64,000 nucleotides of DNA from an uncultured bacterium (lineage in GTDB: Bacteria; Bipolaricaulota; Bipolaricaulia; UBA7950; UBA9294), in contig CAIOGO010000017.1 of NCBI GenBank assembly GCA_903857865.1, forward strand, positions 32,302 to 96,301. The letters run 5' to 3'. The notes beneath the pieces are model-generated. The model did not search any database. It was not told where the DNA came from and saw only the letters and a list, made by a program, of their open reading frames with translations. Positions 1-11,275 of the stretch are shown here, piece after piece; position 1 is the first letter of the stretch, and every line of letters begins with the position of its first letter. The translations under genes were made by a program, and so were the position numbers.

Positions 1-325
1 AGCGACCGAGTTCACTCGCTTGAGCGCCGTGCCACTCGGCATCAGCGTTGACCCGGTGCCGTGCAAGAAGGCGTGGGCCGAGGCAATCGGAATCGAGAAA
101 ACCCGTCTCCTATCAGATTTCTGGCCGCACGGTAGAGCGGCCGCCGCGCTCGGCCTTTTCCGCGAGAAGCAAGGCTTCTCCGAACGGGCCGGCGTGATCT
201 TCGACGAGAAGGGGATCGTTCGCTTCGTCAAGGTCTATCCGCTCAAGGAGCTTCCCGACCTCGACGAGCAGATCGAGGTCCTACAGGACCTCGCCCTGAA
301 GGACCTCGCCCTGAAGAAGACGTAG
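1..325 (+). CDS. Peroxiredoxin (AhpC/TSA family), C-terminal part
   Basis: The gene is cut by the left edge; the reading frame is open from base 2. The visible 107 residues match the second half of AhpC/TSA peroxiredoxins, with the strand containing GISVDPVPCKKAW, a helix, and the strand VIFDEKGIVRFVKVYP. The family reduces peroxides with a peroxidatic cysteine that lies upstream of the window, so activity cannot be judged here. It is followed after 11 bases by rubrerythrin and then superoxide reductase, which fits an oxidative-stress operon of an anaerobe. The last residues hold a small tandem duplication (DLALKDLALK). Confidence 0.85.
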   Translation, partial: ATEFTRLSAVPLGISVDPVPCKKAWAEAIGIEKTRLLSDFWPHGRAAAALGLFREKQGFSERAGVIFDEKGIVRFVKVYPLKELPDLDEQIEVLQDLALKDLALKKT

Positions 326-336
326 AGGAGGAATCG

Positions 337-840
337 ATGCAAGCGATGACGAAGGAATTCCTGCAGGCGGCATTCGCCGGCGAGAGTCAGGCCCACCTGA
401 AGTACCTCATCTTCTCCGACGACGCGGAGAAGAAGGGGCTTCCTCAGCTCGGGCGCCTCTTCCGCGCGATTGCCTACGCCGAGCAGGTCCACGCCACGAA
501 CCACTTCCGTGAGCTCGGCCACATCCAGGACACAGCCGCCAACGTGCAGTCGTGCATGGATGGCGAGAACTTCGAGGTCACGGAGATGTACCCCGTGTAC
601 AAGCTCGCAGCCGGGTTCCAGGGGGAGAAGGGCGCCGTCCGCTCGACGCACTACGCACTCGAGGCGGAGAAGATCCACGAGAAGATGTACGCATCCGCCA
701 AGGCCGTGGTCGCGAACGGCAAGGATTTGGCGCTCGGGCCGGTATCGATCTGCCCGATCTGCGGCTACACGGTCGAGGGCCCGGCACCCGACTTGTGTCC
801 GGTGTGCGGTGCCAAGCGCGAGACCTTCAAGGTCTTCTGA
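337..840 (+). CDS. rbr: Rubrerythrin
   Basis: This 167-residue protein reduces hydrogen peroxide in the cytoplasm of anaerobes. The N-terminal part is a four-helix ferritin-like diiron domain with ExxH motifs (E16/H20 region and E49-x-x-H52). The C-terminal part is a rubredoxin-like domain with CPIC at 139-142 and CPVC at 154-157 that holds one iron and passes electrons to the diiron site. Length and domain order match classical rubrerythrins. A strong AGGAGG site lies 7 bases before the ATG; a second in-frame ATG nine bases later is less well spaced. It sits between a peroxiredoxin and superoxide reductase and is probably co-transcribed with both. Confidence 0.96.
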   Translation: MQAMTKEFLQAAFAGESQAHLKYLIFSDDAEKKGLPQLGRLFRAIAYAEQVHATNHFRELGHIQDTAANVQSCMDGENFEVTEMYPVYKLAAGFQGEKGAVRSTHYALEAEKIHEKMYASAKAVVANGKDLALGPVSICPICGYTVEGPAPDLCPVCGAKRETFKVF

Positions 841-871
841 CCTTCAAGGTGTCCTAGAAGAGGAGAAAACG

Positions 872-1213
872 ATGAAGCTGGGAGATCTGATCAAGGGCGG
901 GGCACAAGAGGGGAAGGAGAAGCACGTTCCGACGATCGAACTCGTCGAGTGCAAGGAGTGCGGCGGGCGCGGGGTGAAGGTCACGGTAGGGAAGGAAGTC
1001 GCTCACCCGAACACGGTCGAGCACCACATCAAGTGGATCGCGCTCTTCGGGGTGAAGAACGGCGTTGCCGTCCACATCGCGACGTTCGACCTCGGGCCCA
1101 CGTACGGGATCCCGAAGGCGGTCACGCACGCGAACCTTGATGGCCTGAGCGAGCTCGTCGCGGTCGAGTACTGCAACCTCCACGGCCTGTGGGAAGGCTC
1201 GATCAAGCTGTAG
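872..1213 (+). CDS. Superoxide reductase (neelaredoxin/desulfoferrodoxin iron domain)
   Basis: This 113-residue protein matches the catalytic domain of superoxide reductase, which reduces superoxide to peroxide without releasing oxygen. The Fe(His)4Cys ligands are visible: H18 in EKHVP, H45 and H51 in HPNTVEHH, and C101 with H104 in CNLHGLWE. The N-terminal desulforedoxin domain of desulfoferrodoxin is absent, although a CKEC pair at residues 27-30 is an unusual extra near the active-site loop. AGGAG precedes the ATG. Rubrerythrin, which removes the peroxide product, is directly upstream, so the two probably act in sequence. Confidence 0.92.
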   Translation: MKLGDLIKGGAQEGKEKHVPTIELVECKECGGRGVKVTVGKEVAHPNTVEHHIKWIALFGVKNGVAVHIATFDLGPTYGIPKAVTHANLDGLSELVAVEYCNLHGLWEGSIKL

Positions 1214-1233
1214 ACGGGAATGGAGGAGGTAGG

Positions 1234-1812
1234 ATGACGAACGTGCTTCCGTCAATCGAGGAGCGGCGCGCGCGACGGGCCCTGTCGCCTGAGCCGATCT
1301 CTCGGGAAGTCCTTGGGACCTTGCTGCGGGCCGCCCACCTTGCGCCGTCGTGTAACAACAGCCAGCCGTGGCGTCTGATTGTCGTCGACGAGCCCGAGGC
1401 TCTGGCGCAAGTCAAGGAGGCCCTGTCTGGCGGCAACTATTGGGCGAAGCAAGCGCCCGTCATCATCGCCGTAGCGTCGCGTCAGGATCTCGATTGCGCG
1501 CTTGGCGATCGCCGCGACTACTTCCTCTTCGGTTGCGGGATGGCGGTGGGGAACCTGATGATCCAGGCGACCGAGCTCGGGCTGGTGGCCCACCCGATCG
1601 CCGGCTACAAACCTGAGCAGGTCAAGGCCGCTCTCGGGGTTCCCGAGGACTACGTCCTCATCACGCTCGTCATCGTCGGGCGACCGGGAGACCCGGCCAC
1701 GCTGTCGGACAAGCATCGTGAGATCGAGCAGGGGCCGAGGGTGCGCCGCCCGCTCGAGACGGTCGCCGCCTGGAATCGCTTCGCGTTCGATGATCTGAAG
1801 ACGGAGGGGTAA
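1234..1812 (+). CDS. Nitroreductase family flavoprotein
   Basis: A 192-residue protein of the FMN-dependent nitroreductase fold. It opens with the family pattern [15 protein letters not shown], where the two arginines usually contact the FMN phosphate, followed by [29 protein letters not shown] helix lies in the middle. The substrate cannot be told; members reduce nitro groups, quinones or other acceptors with NAD(P)H. The ATG at 1234 is chosen over an upstream in-frame start because GGAGGAGG lies just before it. It is 20 bases after the superoxide reductase gene and probably belongs to the same redox operon. Confidence 0.88.
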   Translation: MTNVLPSIEERRARRALSPEPISREVLGTLLRAAHLAPSCNNSQPWRLIVVDEPEALAQVKEALSGGNYWAKQAPVIIAVASRQDLDCALGDRRDYFLFGCGMAVGNLMIQATELGLVAHPIAGYKPEQVKAALGVPEDYVLITLVIVGRPGDPATLSDKHREIEQGPRVRRPLETVAAWNRFAFDDLKTEG

Positions 1813-1843
1813 GTACACGAGGTTCGGATTCTTGGGAGGCTTC

Positions 1844-2731
1844 ATGGTTCAGAAGAAGACATGCGCCGTCGTGTGCTTGCTGGCTGCGGCCTGCGCGCTG
1901 GTTCTTGGAGTCGTCGCGATGGGAGCGGCCGTGACGCTCACGTTCGAGTTCACGGACTTGGATCCGCACGCCGGCCAGACGATGTTCCTTCGCGTCGTGG
2001 ATGCGGCGACGTTCGCCGAGGTCGCGCGGCTCCGCGTGCCCGAGATCCCGGCCGGCGCGTTCCAGATCGACATCTCGCCGCTCGAGACCGGGGCGTCATA
2101 CCAAGTCGACTACTTCATCGACGGGAACGGAAACGGGGCGTACGACGCGCCGCCGACCGACGAGGCGCGGCGCTTCTTCCTCTCGGACGTGCAGGCGAGC
2201 GGCGCAATCAACGTCGTGCACGACGCGACGCTGACCGACATCGATTGGCCGCCGTTCATCGATGGTGTCGTCAGCCCGGGCGAGTACCGGCACACGATGA
2301 CCGACCCCGTGACCGGGATCAGCGTGTTCTGGCAGAATGGCGCGACCGTCCTTCACGTCGGTCTGGTTTCCCCTGGCACGGGCTGGGTCGGCATCGGCTT
2401 TGACCCCGATGTGCGCATGCAGGGCGCCGACATCCTCATCGCCGCCGTTGTGGACGGCGTCCTCACCATTCAGGATCAATTCGGAGTCGCTCAGACGTTC
2501 CACAGTCCCGACGCTCAGCAAAACGTCATCCAGGCTGCGGGGACGGAGACGGGCGGGGCGACGACCGTCGAGTTCTCCCTCTTCCTCGCCTCGGGCGATC
2601 CATCGGACAAGCCGCTTCTCCCGGGGCAGACGGTGGCCGTGATCCTCGCCATGCAGCAGAGCGACGACAGCTTGACCGTTCGTCACACGGCCCGCACGAC
2701 GACCAGCATCACGCTCGATGGAGGGACGTAG
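1844..2731 (+). CDS. Secreted protein with DOMON domain
   Basis: This 295-residue protein starts with a signal peptide (K-K, then a hydrophobic core to about residue 29). The middle resembles a calcium-type or Ig-like segment (DGNGNGAYD). The C-terminal half is a DOMON fold, shown by VLHVGLVSPGTGWVGIGFDP and the following strands. DOMON domains bind haem or sugar outside the membrane and often work with b-type cytochromes. The next gene encodes a small membrane protein with two spaced histidines, which supports a haem-linked pair. GGGAGG precedes the ATG at 1844; an ATG 12 bases upstream is less well placed. The electron donor and acceptor are unknown. Confidence 0.75.
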   Translation: MVQKKTCAVVCLLAAACALVLGVVAMGAAVTLTFEFTDLDPHAGQTMFLRVVDAATFAEVARLRVPEIPAGAFQIDISPLETGASYQVDYFIDGNGNGAYDAPPTDEARRFFLSDVQASGAINVVHDATLTDIDWPPFIDGVVSPGEYRHTMTDPVTGISVFWQNGATVLHVGLVSPGTGWVGIGFDPDVRMQGADILIAAVVDGVLTIQDQFGVAQTFHSPDAQQNVIQAAGTETGGATTVEFSLFLASGDPSDKPLLPGQTVAVILAMQQSDDSLTVRHTARTTTSITLDGGT

Positions 2732-2732
2732 C

Positions 2733-2966
2733 GTGGAAGCCCTACGATCGTTCGGCTATGGCACGTCGCTCGGGCCGTTTCCGGTTGTCGTGTGGTTCGG
2801 GCTCGCCACGCTCGTGCTGCTCATCGTGACGGCCGGGATCGCCAGCCTAAAGAAACAGATCCCCGCGCTGCGGCGTGTCTCCGTCCGAGTGCATCGGGGG
2901 CTGGCCATCGCTGCCCTGACGCTCGCTCTGTTCCACCTCGTGCTCGGGCTGTCCGCCTACGTGTAG
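2733..2966 (+). CDS. Small two-helix membrane protein, possible b-haem partner of the DOMON protein
   Basis: A 77-residue protein with two membrane helices (about 17-38 and 54-76). The second helix carries H54 and H68, 14 residues apart, the spacing by which one helix of b-type cytochromes contacts two haems. The first helix has no histidine, so a full haem site would need a dimer or another subunit. The GTG start at 2733 is chosen because GGAGGG lies 8 bases before it, inside the end of the DOMON gene; the two genes are one base apart and surely co-expressed. A cytochrome b561-like role is inferred, not shown. Confidence 0.6.
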   Translation: MEALRSFGYGTSLGPFPVVVWFGLATLVLLIVTAGIASLKKQIPALRRVSVRVHRGLAIAALTLALFHLVLGLSAYV

Positions 2967-2986
2967 GCACGGCGAGGGCGAGCCCT

Positions 2987-3469
2987 CTAGTAGTCGGGCC
3001 GAAGGCCGAACTCGGCCGACTCGACCCACTCGTTCGGGCGGTTGTAGTACTCGACGAGCGAGCTCACGAGGGCGTAGTGGCTTTGCTCGACTTGCATGAG
3101 TTCGCCGAGGAGGCGGGCGACTCGAGCATCGTCCGCTCCCTCGGCGTGCTCGCGGTAGAAGGCCTCCGTCTGGCGTTCGAGGTCCATGGCGCGGCGGAGG
3201 AGATCGAGAAGACCCCCGTCACGCGAGAGGGTGTTCGCGCCTCCTTCCACAACGCCGCGGACCCAAGCTGACGCGGCCGCCACAAGATCGGGACCCTTCA
3301 GGTCCTTGGCAGCATCAAGGTGCCGAAGCGCTATCGCGTGGCTGGCCTCGGCGTCGGCGAGCAGGACGAGGAGCTTCGTCGCACTTTGGTTCTGCGCGCG
3401 ATCTGCGGCCTGCCGGTAGTTCTTCTCCGCCTTCTCCTCAAGGCGCACGGCATCGTCGATCACTCCCAT
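2987..3469 (-). CDS. Ferritin-like/rubrerythrin-type diiron protein
   Basis: A 160-residue all-helical protein. Two ExxH motifs (EASH near residue 42 and EQSH near residue 130) and spaced glutamates mark a ferritin-like diiron four-helix bundle. It lacks the rubredoxin tail of rubrerythrin. Members of this group act in iron handling or peroxide removal; the exact role is unknown. It is convergent with the DOMON gene pair and separated from birA by about 80 bases. GGGAGG precedes the ATG on the minus strand. Confidence 0.75.
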   Translation of the reverse strand: MGVIDDAVRLEEKAEKNYRQAADRAQNQSATKLLVLLADAEASHAIALRHLDAAKDLKGPDLVAAASAWVRGVVEGGANTLSRDGGLLDLLRRAMDLERQTEAFYREHAEGADDARVARLLGELMQVEQSHYALVSSLVEYYNRPNEWVESAEFGLRPDY

Positions 3470-3548
3470 GGCTCTCCTCCCTTCCTAGGTTCAGGCTGTG
3501 GCGTCGACAAGAAGAGTAGGAGGGGCGCGCCCTCTTCGTCAATTCCCG

Positions 3549-4232
3549 TCAGTCGGCGACGGGGGCGTGGAGACAGTCGCCGCACGAGACGACCTCTACG
3601 CCATCTTGCGTCTCGACCAGGAGACGGCCGAGCGCGTCGATCCCGACGGCGCGGCCGGCAACCGTCCGGCCGGCCGTGACGTCGATGCGCACGCGGCAGC
3701 CGAGAGTGGCCGAACGGGTACGGTAGCTTTCGAGGATGCCGGCCTCCGACTCTCGCGTCACGAGCCCGCTGTAGATCTCGCGGACGAGGGCGTCGCGATC
3801 GCCGCGCACGTCGAGATCGAGCAAGCACGTCGCGTCCCCGAGCGGGCTCATCGTGAGGTTGATGCCCACGCCGACCCGTGCAACGTCTGCGTTCGCCTCA
3901 ATGAGAATCCCGCCAAGCTTCCGTTCGCCGACGACGAGGTCGTTCGGCCACTTGAGCCGCACGGCCACGCCAAGGGCCTCGAGGACCCGAGCCGCCGCTA
4001 GGCCGGCACGCAGGGCGAGAAGTCGATCGCTTGGCACGATGAACGTCGCGTAGAGGCCACCGGGCGGAGAAGTCCAGACTCGTCCGAGTCGGCCGCGGCC
4101 GGCCGTTTGCTGGTCCGACACGACGATGTGGCCGACGCGCGCTCGTCCGCTCTCAAGGAGATCGCGCGCCGCGCGTTGCGTCGACGAAACGCTGTCGAAC
4201 GAGTGAACGACCGCTTCTTCGTCACGCGGCAT
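3549..4232 (-). CDS. birA: Biotin--[acetyl-CoA-carboxylase] ligase
   Basis: A 227-residue biotin protein ligase. It joins biotin to AMP and transfers it to the lysine of biotin carboxyl carrier domains. The catalytic GRGRLGR motif and KWPNDL are present, followed by the small C-terminal domain. There is no N-terminal helix-turn-helix, so it is the non-regulatory (monofunctional) type. Its start overlaps the end of the LarA-like gene by 11 bases, so the two are co-transcribed; a functional link between them is not obvious. Confidence 0.93.
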   Translation of the reverse strand: MPRDEEAVVHSFDSVSSTQRAARDLLESGRARVGHIVVSDQQTAGRGRLGRVWTSPPGGLYATFIVPSDRLLALRAGLAAARVLEALGVAVRLKWPNDLVVGERKLGGILIEANADVARVGVGINLTMSPLGDATCLLDLDVRGDRDALVREIYSGLVTRESEAGILESYRTRSATLGCRVRIDVTAGRTVAGRAVGIDALGRLLVETQDGVEVVSCGDCLHAPVAD

Positions 4233-5475
4233 CGGAGATGGGGAAGGTCTCCCCGGCGTGCGGCATCACGAGGACGCGATACGTCTTCCCGAAACGCTTC
4301 TCCGCTTCGGCCAGGGCAGCGCGGGGATCGGTCGCCGGCCGAAGGAAGAAGCGGCGAACCGTGTCCTCGGGAAGTTCGGACTGCAGGTACACGAGAACGC
4401 GCGCGAGGTCCTGCGCGAGGTACACGGCCTTGTGGCCGCCGAGTTTGAATCCCTCGCACTCGAAGATCGAGAGCACGTCGGCCGGGCACGCGCTGCGTTC
4501 GATCCAGTCTTGGAAGACGCCATGCCCGATACCGTCCGGGCAAGCGGCGAGGAGATAGATGATCCCGCCGTCGCGGACGGCGCGCGCGGCCGTGTATTGC
4601 GCCTTGTACGCCTGGTACAGGTCGATGTCCTTCGGGTGCCCGCCGGCCGACGCGATGACCACGTCGGCTCGCTCGGGCAAGCGCACGACGCAATGCTCGT
4701 CCCAGAACCGCCGTGCCTCCGCGTGCGCCCCCTCCGGGTCGCCGATGATCAGCTTCGCGATCTCGCCGCGTCCGTTCATCACCACATCGACAACGAAGTC
4801 CACGCCGACGAGTCGAGCGGCCTCGACCATCTCCTCGCTGATCGGGTTCCCCTCGTAGACGCAGGCCTGACTCTGCGGGTGCGACATCTGCGCGTGGTTC
4901 GCCTCGATCGTGGCGCGCCCGGCGACGCCGGGCAGGATGTTCTTCCGTCCTCCTGAGTAGCCGGCGTAGTAGTGCATCCCGACGTGGCCGATCGTGACGA
5001 CGTGGTCCGCCTCCGCCACGAGCCGGTTGACGAAGATCGGCGTGCCGCGGGAGCTCTTGCCGATCTCGACGACATCGCGATCGCAGTTGTGGATCGCCAC
5101 GGTGAAGCTGCGCCGCAGGTCGCCGAGCATGCGTTCGAGTTCGTCCTCTGTTGGCGCGCGGTGAGTTCCGGTCGCGACGAGAAGGGTGACATCGGCTGGA
5201 GACACCAGGCCGCAGATTCGCTCCCAGATCAGAGGGAAGAGGAGGCGAGTCGGCGTCTTGCGCGTGTGATCGGTGATCACGAACACCGTCTTCCCCCCGC
5301 CGCGCAAGGCCGCCGCGGGATCGGCCATCCCGATCGGGGAGTTCCACGCGCTAGCGAAGACACTCGGGAGATCGACCGCGGGCATGTCGCGCGGCTTGAG
5401 CGTGCCGAGCAGATTCGCGTCCGGGACGTTGACCGAGACCGTCGCGCGCCCGTAGGCGAGATCGAACCGAGCCAC
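4222..5475 (-). CDS. LarA-like nickel-pincer racemase/epimerase (DUF2088)
   Basis: A 417-residue member of the lactate racemase (LarA) family, which uses a nickel-pincer nucleotide cofactor to racemise or epimerise 2-hydroxy acids. The N-terminal TDHTRKTP and the central GHVGMHYYAGYSGGRK block carry conserved histidines and the lysine that anchors the cofactor in known members. The substrate cannot be told; many homologues do not act on lactate. The cofactor genes larB, larC and larE are not in this window. The GTG start at 5475 is chosen because GGGAGG lies upstream and homology begins there; an upstream extension has no site. birA follows with an 11-base overlap. Confidence 0.85.
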   Translation of the reverse strand: MARFDLAYGRATVSVNVPDANLLGTLKPRDMPAVDLPSVFASAWNSPIGMADPAAALRGGGKTVFVITDHTRKTPTRLLFPLIWERICGLVSPADVTLLVATGTHRAPTEDELERMLGDLRRSFTVAIHNCDRDVVEIGKSSRGTPIFVNRLVAEADHVVTIGHVGMHYYAGYSGGRKNILPGVAGRATIEANHAQMSHPQSQACVYEGNPISEEMVEAARLVGVDFVVDVVMNGRGEIAKLIIGDPEGAHAEARRFWDEHCVVRLPERADVVIASAGGHPKDIDLYQAYKAQYTAARAVRDGGIIYLLAACPDGIGHGVFQDWIERSACPADVLSIFECEGFKLGGHKAVYLAQDLARVLVYLQSELPEDTVRRFFLRPATDPRAALAEAEKRFGKTYRVLVMPHAGETFPISDAA

Positions 5476-5687
5476 AGGCCACCTCCCTTTCCTCTTCTTG
5501 ACTCCCGTGCCGGGGGATCGTAGCGCCTGGGTCCACGAGCGACAACCGTTGCGCAGGGGCCGCGCGCTACGCACTCAGGGGCACATGTGCAGGTGCCTGT
5601 ATCGGGGCCGAACGCAACACGTCATGCTGTCCGACGTCCCGACCCCGCGCTACCCACCCGAGGGCCATCGGCGTTCCGGGCGCCGGC

Positions 5688-8846
<3,159 letters not shown>

Positions 8847-9431
8847 TGCTCCTCCCCTCGAACATCTGGCGGCCCGCGCCGATCCCGCTGGGGTTCCCGC
8901 TTTGGCCCTTCCTTGCTGCCGCATGCCTTGGCTCACGACGGGTGGAGTCTGAGATTGCGGAATTGGGCCACAATGGCCCGATGGATGGCCCGATGATGGG
9001 TCGGCCCGCCGACACTCCCGAGAATCGGGCCATCTCGACCCGATTCCTGGCCCGATCCTCGCTGTGAGATCTTGCGCATTGAAGACCCGTCCCGGGGGCG
9101 GCGGCCCAATCCCGACAGTCTGTCGGGAGCAGTGTCGGGACTCGCCGTGGGACGCCCTCCATGGCACCGATCCCATGGCCGGATTGCAGGGTGCCGCAAC
9201 CTCTCCGTGTCCTATCCGGACACGATGTCCGGTTCCATGTCCGGCTGATCACGCAGGTTTCGGCACCATCAAGCTCCGGCAGGCTAACAGGCAGCTGACA
9301 GAGCCACGCGTGCCCGTCCGCCGAGCCCCAGTTCTCTACTGTCGACAGCAAGCTCTTAAATGAGGAACCGACCATGCAATGAGGTGTCTGGCTTTCGACG
9401 TGCCAGCGCCGAGGTTCATCCTTGAGGAAGC
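8847..9431. other. Degenerate intergenic stretch with repeats
   Basis: No protein with recognisable homology is seen here. The 200-codon open frame on the minus strand does not resemble any known protein. The stretch contains several copies of GGCCCGAT-like words (8968-9060), a perfect 19-base palindrome (9109-9127) and clustered TCCGGACA words (9205-9243). It lies between hsdR and remnants of other defence genes and looks like decayed island DNA. Confidence 0.5.
9109..9127. repeat. 19-bp perfect palindrome, copy 1
   Basis: TCCCGACAGTCTGTCGGGA has 9-base arms around one central base. A second copy lies at 11655-11673. Each copy lies upstream of an hsdR 5' end, full-length or truncated. It could be an operator or a mobile palindrome. 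Confidence 0.6.
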
Positions 9432-9578
9432 TCATGCCCACGTACCGTCCGGCTTCCAGAGCACGGCTCCGACGCGAGGGCTCGCCTTGCCATCCGCGCG
9501 CAGTTCGGCAATCGACTGACGCATCACGTCGACGGCCAGTCCCATCAGATTTCGCGCATCAACTCTGGCCTTGGCCAT
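9432..9578 (-). pseudogene. Truncated N-terminus of a deaminase-type protein
   Basis: The ATG overlaps the stop of the upstream hsdR fragment (TGATG). The 48 residues contain VMRQSIAELRADGKASPRVGAVL-like sequence, which recalls the start of RibD/cytidine-deaminase-like domains found in some ATP-binding defence or regulatory proteins. The frame stops just after the PDGT segment, before the zinc-binding HAE motif, and no continuation is seen in another frame. It is therefore a broken remnant. The family assignment rests on memory of the N-terminal pattern. Confidence 0.5.
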
Positions 9579-9715
9579 CAACTCCCCTTCCCGATGAACC
9601 GCTCTGTGAGCAGCTCGCCCGACGCGATCTCGGGGCCATGCTTGACAGAGTAGCCAAGGCTTGCGAGCCAGCCTAGGGCGGCTTCGACGATGGATTCGGT
9701 GAATGAGGAGTTCAT
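9578..9715 (-). pseudogene. hsdR 5'-end fragment, 45 codons
   Basis: This short frame encodes an HsdR N-terminus: [19 protein letters not shown], then GPEIASGEL, then a divergent tail and stop. Its ATG overlaps the stop of the Mrr-like gene (ATGA). It is a diverged copy of the start of the full hsdR gene, not an identical duplication, so it probably came from a related locus. No endonuclease or helicase part remains. Confidence 0.75.
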
Positions 9716-10680
9716 GCGCGCACAAGTCCTGGCTTCAGGTCGAGCCGCTCTCGAAATTCCGGCGGAATGTCATCCCAGTGCTCGACCAGCAGGTCCACGA
9801 GCTGGCGCCCGTTGATCAGACCGATCCGCGGGAAACCCACCTCCAGCGCCACCTCTGCAGCGGTCCCCTGGAAGTCCGCCGTGGTGATAAACGCACCCTG
9901 ACCGCCGAAGGGGATCGCCTGCCGGAGCTGCTTGACGACACTGGCCGCAATCTTCGAGCCAAGCTTGTAGCGCTTGGCTTGGACGAAGACCTTCACTTTC
10001 GCCAAATTGGCCACGTTGAGTTCCCCGGTTGCGTCCACGCCCCCGTCGCCTGTTCTGCCCGTTACCTCGGAACCCTCGAAGCCGAGAGCCGTGAGCAAGT
10101 GGCCCACCAGGATCTCGAACTCCTTGTCGTCCAACTCGAGAACCTGCTCCAGCACGACGCGATACGGGTCGTAGTGTGCAGTCGCGGTCACTGGATCTGC
10201 CTTCCCAATGGCAGCCAGGAACTCCTCCCGCTGCGAGACCGCGAACACCGTGAGCGAGGACCGAATCGTGTTCTGGAACGGGACCGAGAAGTCGCCACGC
10301 TTCAGTCTCCCCTTCGCCCACGACACTCGCCGACGCTGCCCGTACGGGCAGCCGTCGTTGCCCACAGCGAAGAAGTAAGACGGATCCGAAGCGACTTGCC
10401 CGTAGTGCAGCCACTCGGTGTCGGCGGCCGGCGTGATCACGTAGTCGCCCGCCTGGATCTCGAACAAGAACCGCGCGATCTGCCCGACATAGTTGCCGAT
10501 GACGATGGCACTTCGTTGGTCGGGGTACGCAGCCTGCACCACGGGATAGAGTTCGTCTCTGCTCCGGATGCCGCTCAGATCCCGTGCGATCTCGCCCCAG
10601 CCGATCCCCGCATAGCCACCACGTAGGAAGTGTTCCGCGAACTGCCCGCCGTTTGCTCGGACGCACCAGACGTTGGTCAT
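9712..10680 (-). CDS. Mrr-like restriction endonuclease
   Basis: A 322-residue protein with a C-terminal Mrr-type nuclease domain (about 175-300). The PD-(D/E)xK core is visible as GDGGVD (D216) and Q234-A-K236, the QxK variant common in Mrr enzymes. The N-terminal 150 residues resemble the domain often fused to such nucleases in restriction-system proteins and may sense modified DNA. Mrr enzymes cut DNA with foreign methylation. GGAGG lies 8 bases before the ATG. It sits within the type I operon, followed by an hsdR fragment through an ATGA overlap. Confidence 0.85.
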   Translation of the reverse strand: MTNVWCVRANGGQFAEHFLRGGYAGIGWGEIARDLSGIRSRDELYPVVQAAYPDQRSAIVIGNYVGQIARFLFEIQAGDYVITPAADTEWLHYGQVASDPSYFFAVGNDGCPYGQRRRVSWAKGRLKRGDFSVPFQNTIRSSLTVFAVSQREEFLAAIGKADPVTATAHYDPYRVVLEQVLELDDKEFEILVGHLLTALGFEGSEVTGRTGDGGVDATGELNVANLAKVKVFVQAKRYKLGSKIAASVVKQLRQAIPFGGQGAFITTADFQGTAAEVALEVGFPRIGLINGRQLVDLLVEHWDDIPPEFRERLDLKPGLVRA

Positions 10681-10792
10681 GATGTCGCCTCCGCCGCCCT
10701 AGATCGGGTCACGCGCTTCACATCGCCCTCCCGACGAACTGTTCGGCGCTTTCCAGTTGTGGATCGCCGTCATCGTCGTCATCTCTCGGCAC

Positions 10793-11275
10793 CTAGTCAT
10801 TCCAGTGTGCCGCGATGTATCCGGCAATCCCAGGACCTGGATGGAACGCCGGATAGATCCTCTGGTACACGCCCAACGCATCGACAAGCGAGGTCTTGGG
10901 CAAGACAGCGGTGTGGCGAAGAAGGTACAGAAACGCAATCCCTGGCCCTCGGGACTCTCCTTGGTTGCAGTGGACGAGGACCTTCTTCCCGCTCGTCAGC
11001 TTCTCGTGGATGAACGCGATCGCCGCCTCGACCAGCTCTTCGTGGATGTAGCTGGGATCGGGGACATCGACGAGGTTCAGGTACAGGCGGTCTCCGCGCA
11101 CGGCAAGGAAGTACTCGGGATGACCCTTGGGAGCGCCCTGTGTCGTGTACCCGAGAAGTTTCCGGTGGTACGGGTCCTTGCACGCGTGGACAACGGCCCA
11201 GCCTTCTCTGCCATCAACCTGATACTCGAAGTCGCCCTGATGGCCTACGAAGAGGTTGGGGAAGATCTCAGTCAT
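10793..11275 (-). CDS. Dual-specificity protein phosphatase
   Basis: A 160-residue cysteine phosphatase. The catalytic loop VHCNQGESR gives C103 and R109 of the HCx5R signature, and D70 or D73 in NLVDVPD is a likely general acid. The fold matches small dual-specificity phosphatases. The target is unknown; it could be a protein, an RNA end or a nucleotide. The ATG overlaps the end of an hsdR fragment, and GGAGG lies inside that fragment, so translation is coupled. Its presence within a restriction locus is unusual. About 110 bases without a gene follow before the Mrr-like gene. Confidence 0.82.
   Translation of the reverse strand: MTEIFPNLFVGHQGDFEYQVDGREGWAVVHACKDPYHRKLLGYTTQGAPKGHPEYFLAVRGDRLYLNLVDVPDPSYIHEELVEAAIAFIHEKLTSGKKVLVHCNQGESRGPGIAFLYLLRHTAVLPKTSLVDALGVYQRIYPAFHPGPGIAGYIAAHWND

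Noticed and set aside
2987-3469. Second rubrerythrin
   Set aside because: It has ferritin-like ExxH motifs but no rubredoxin-type cysteines, so it is called ferritin-like only.
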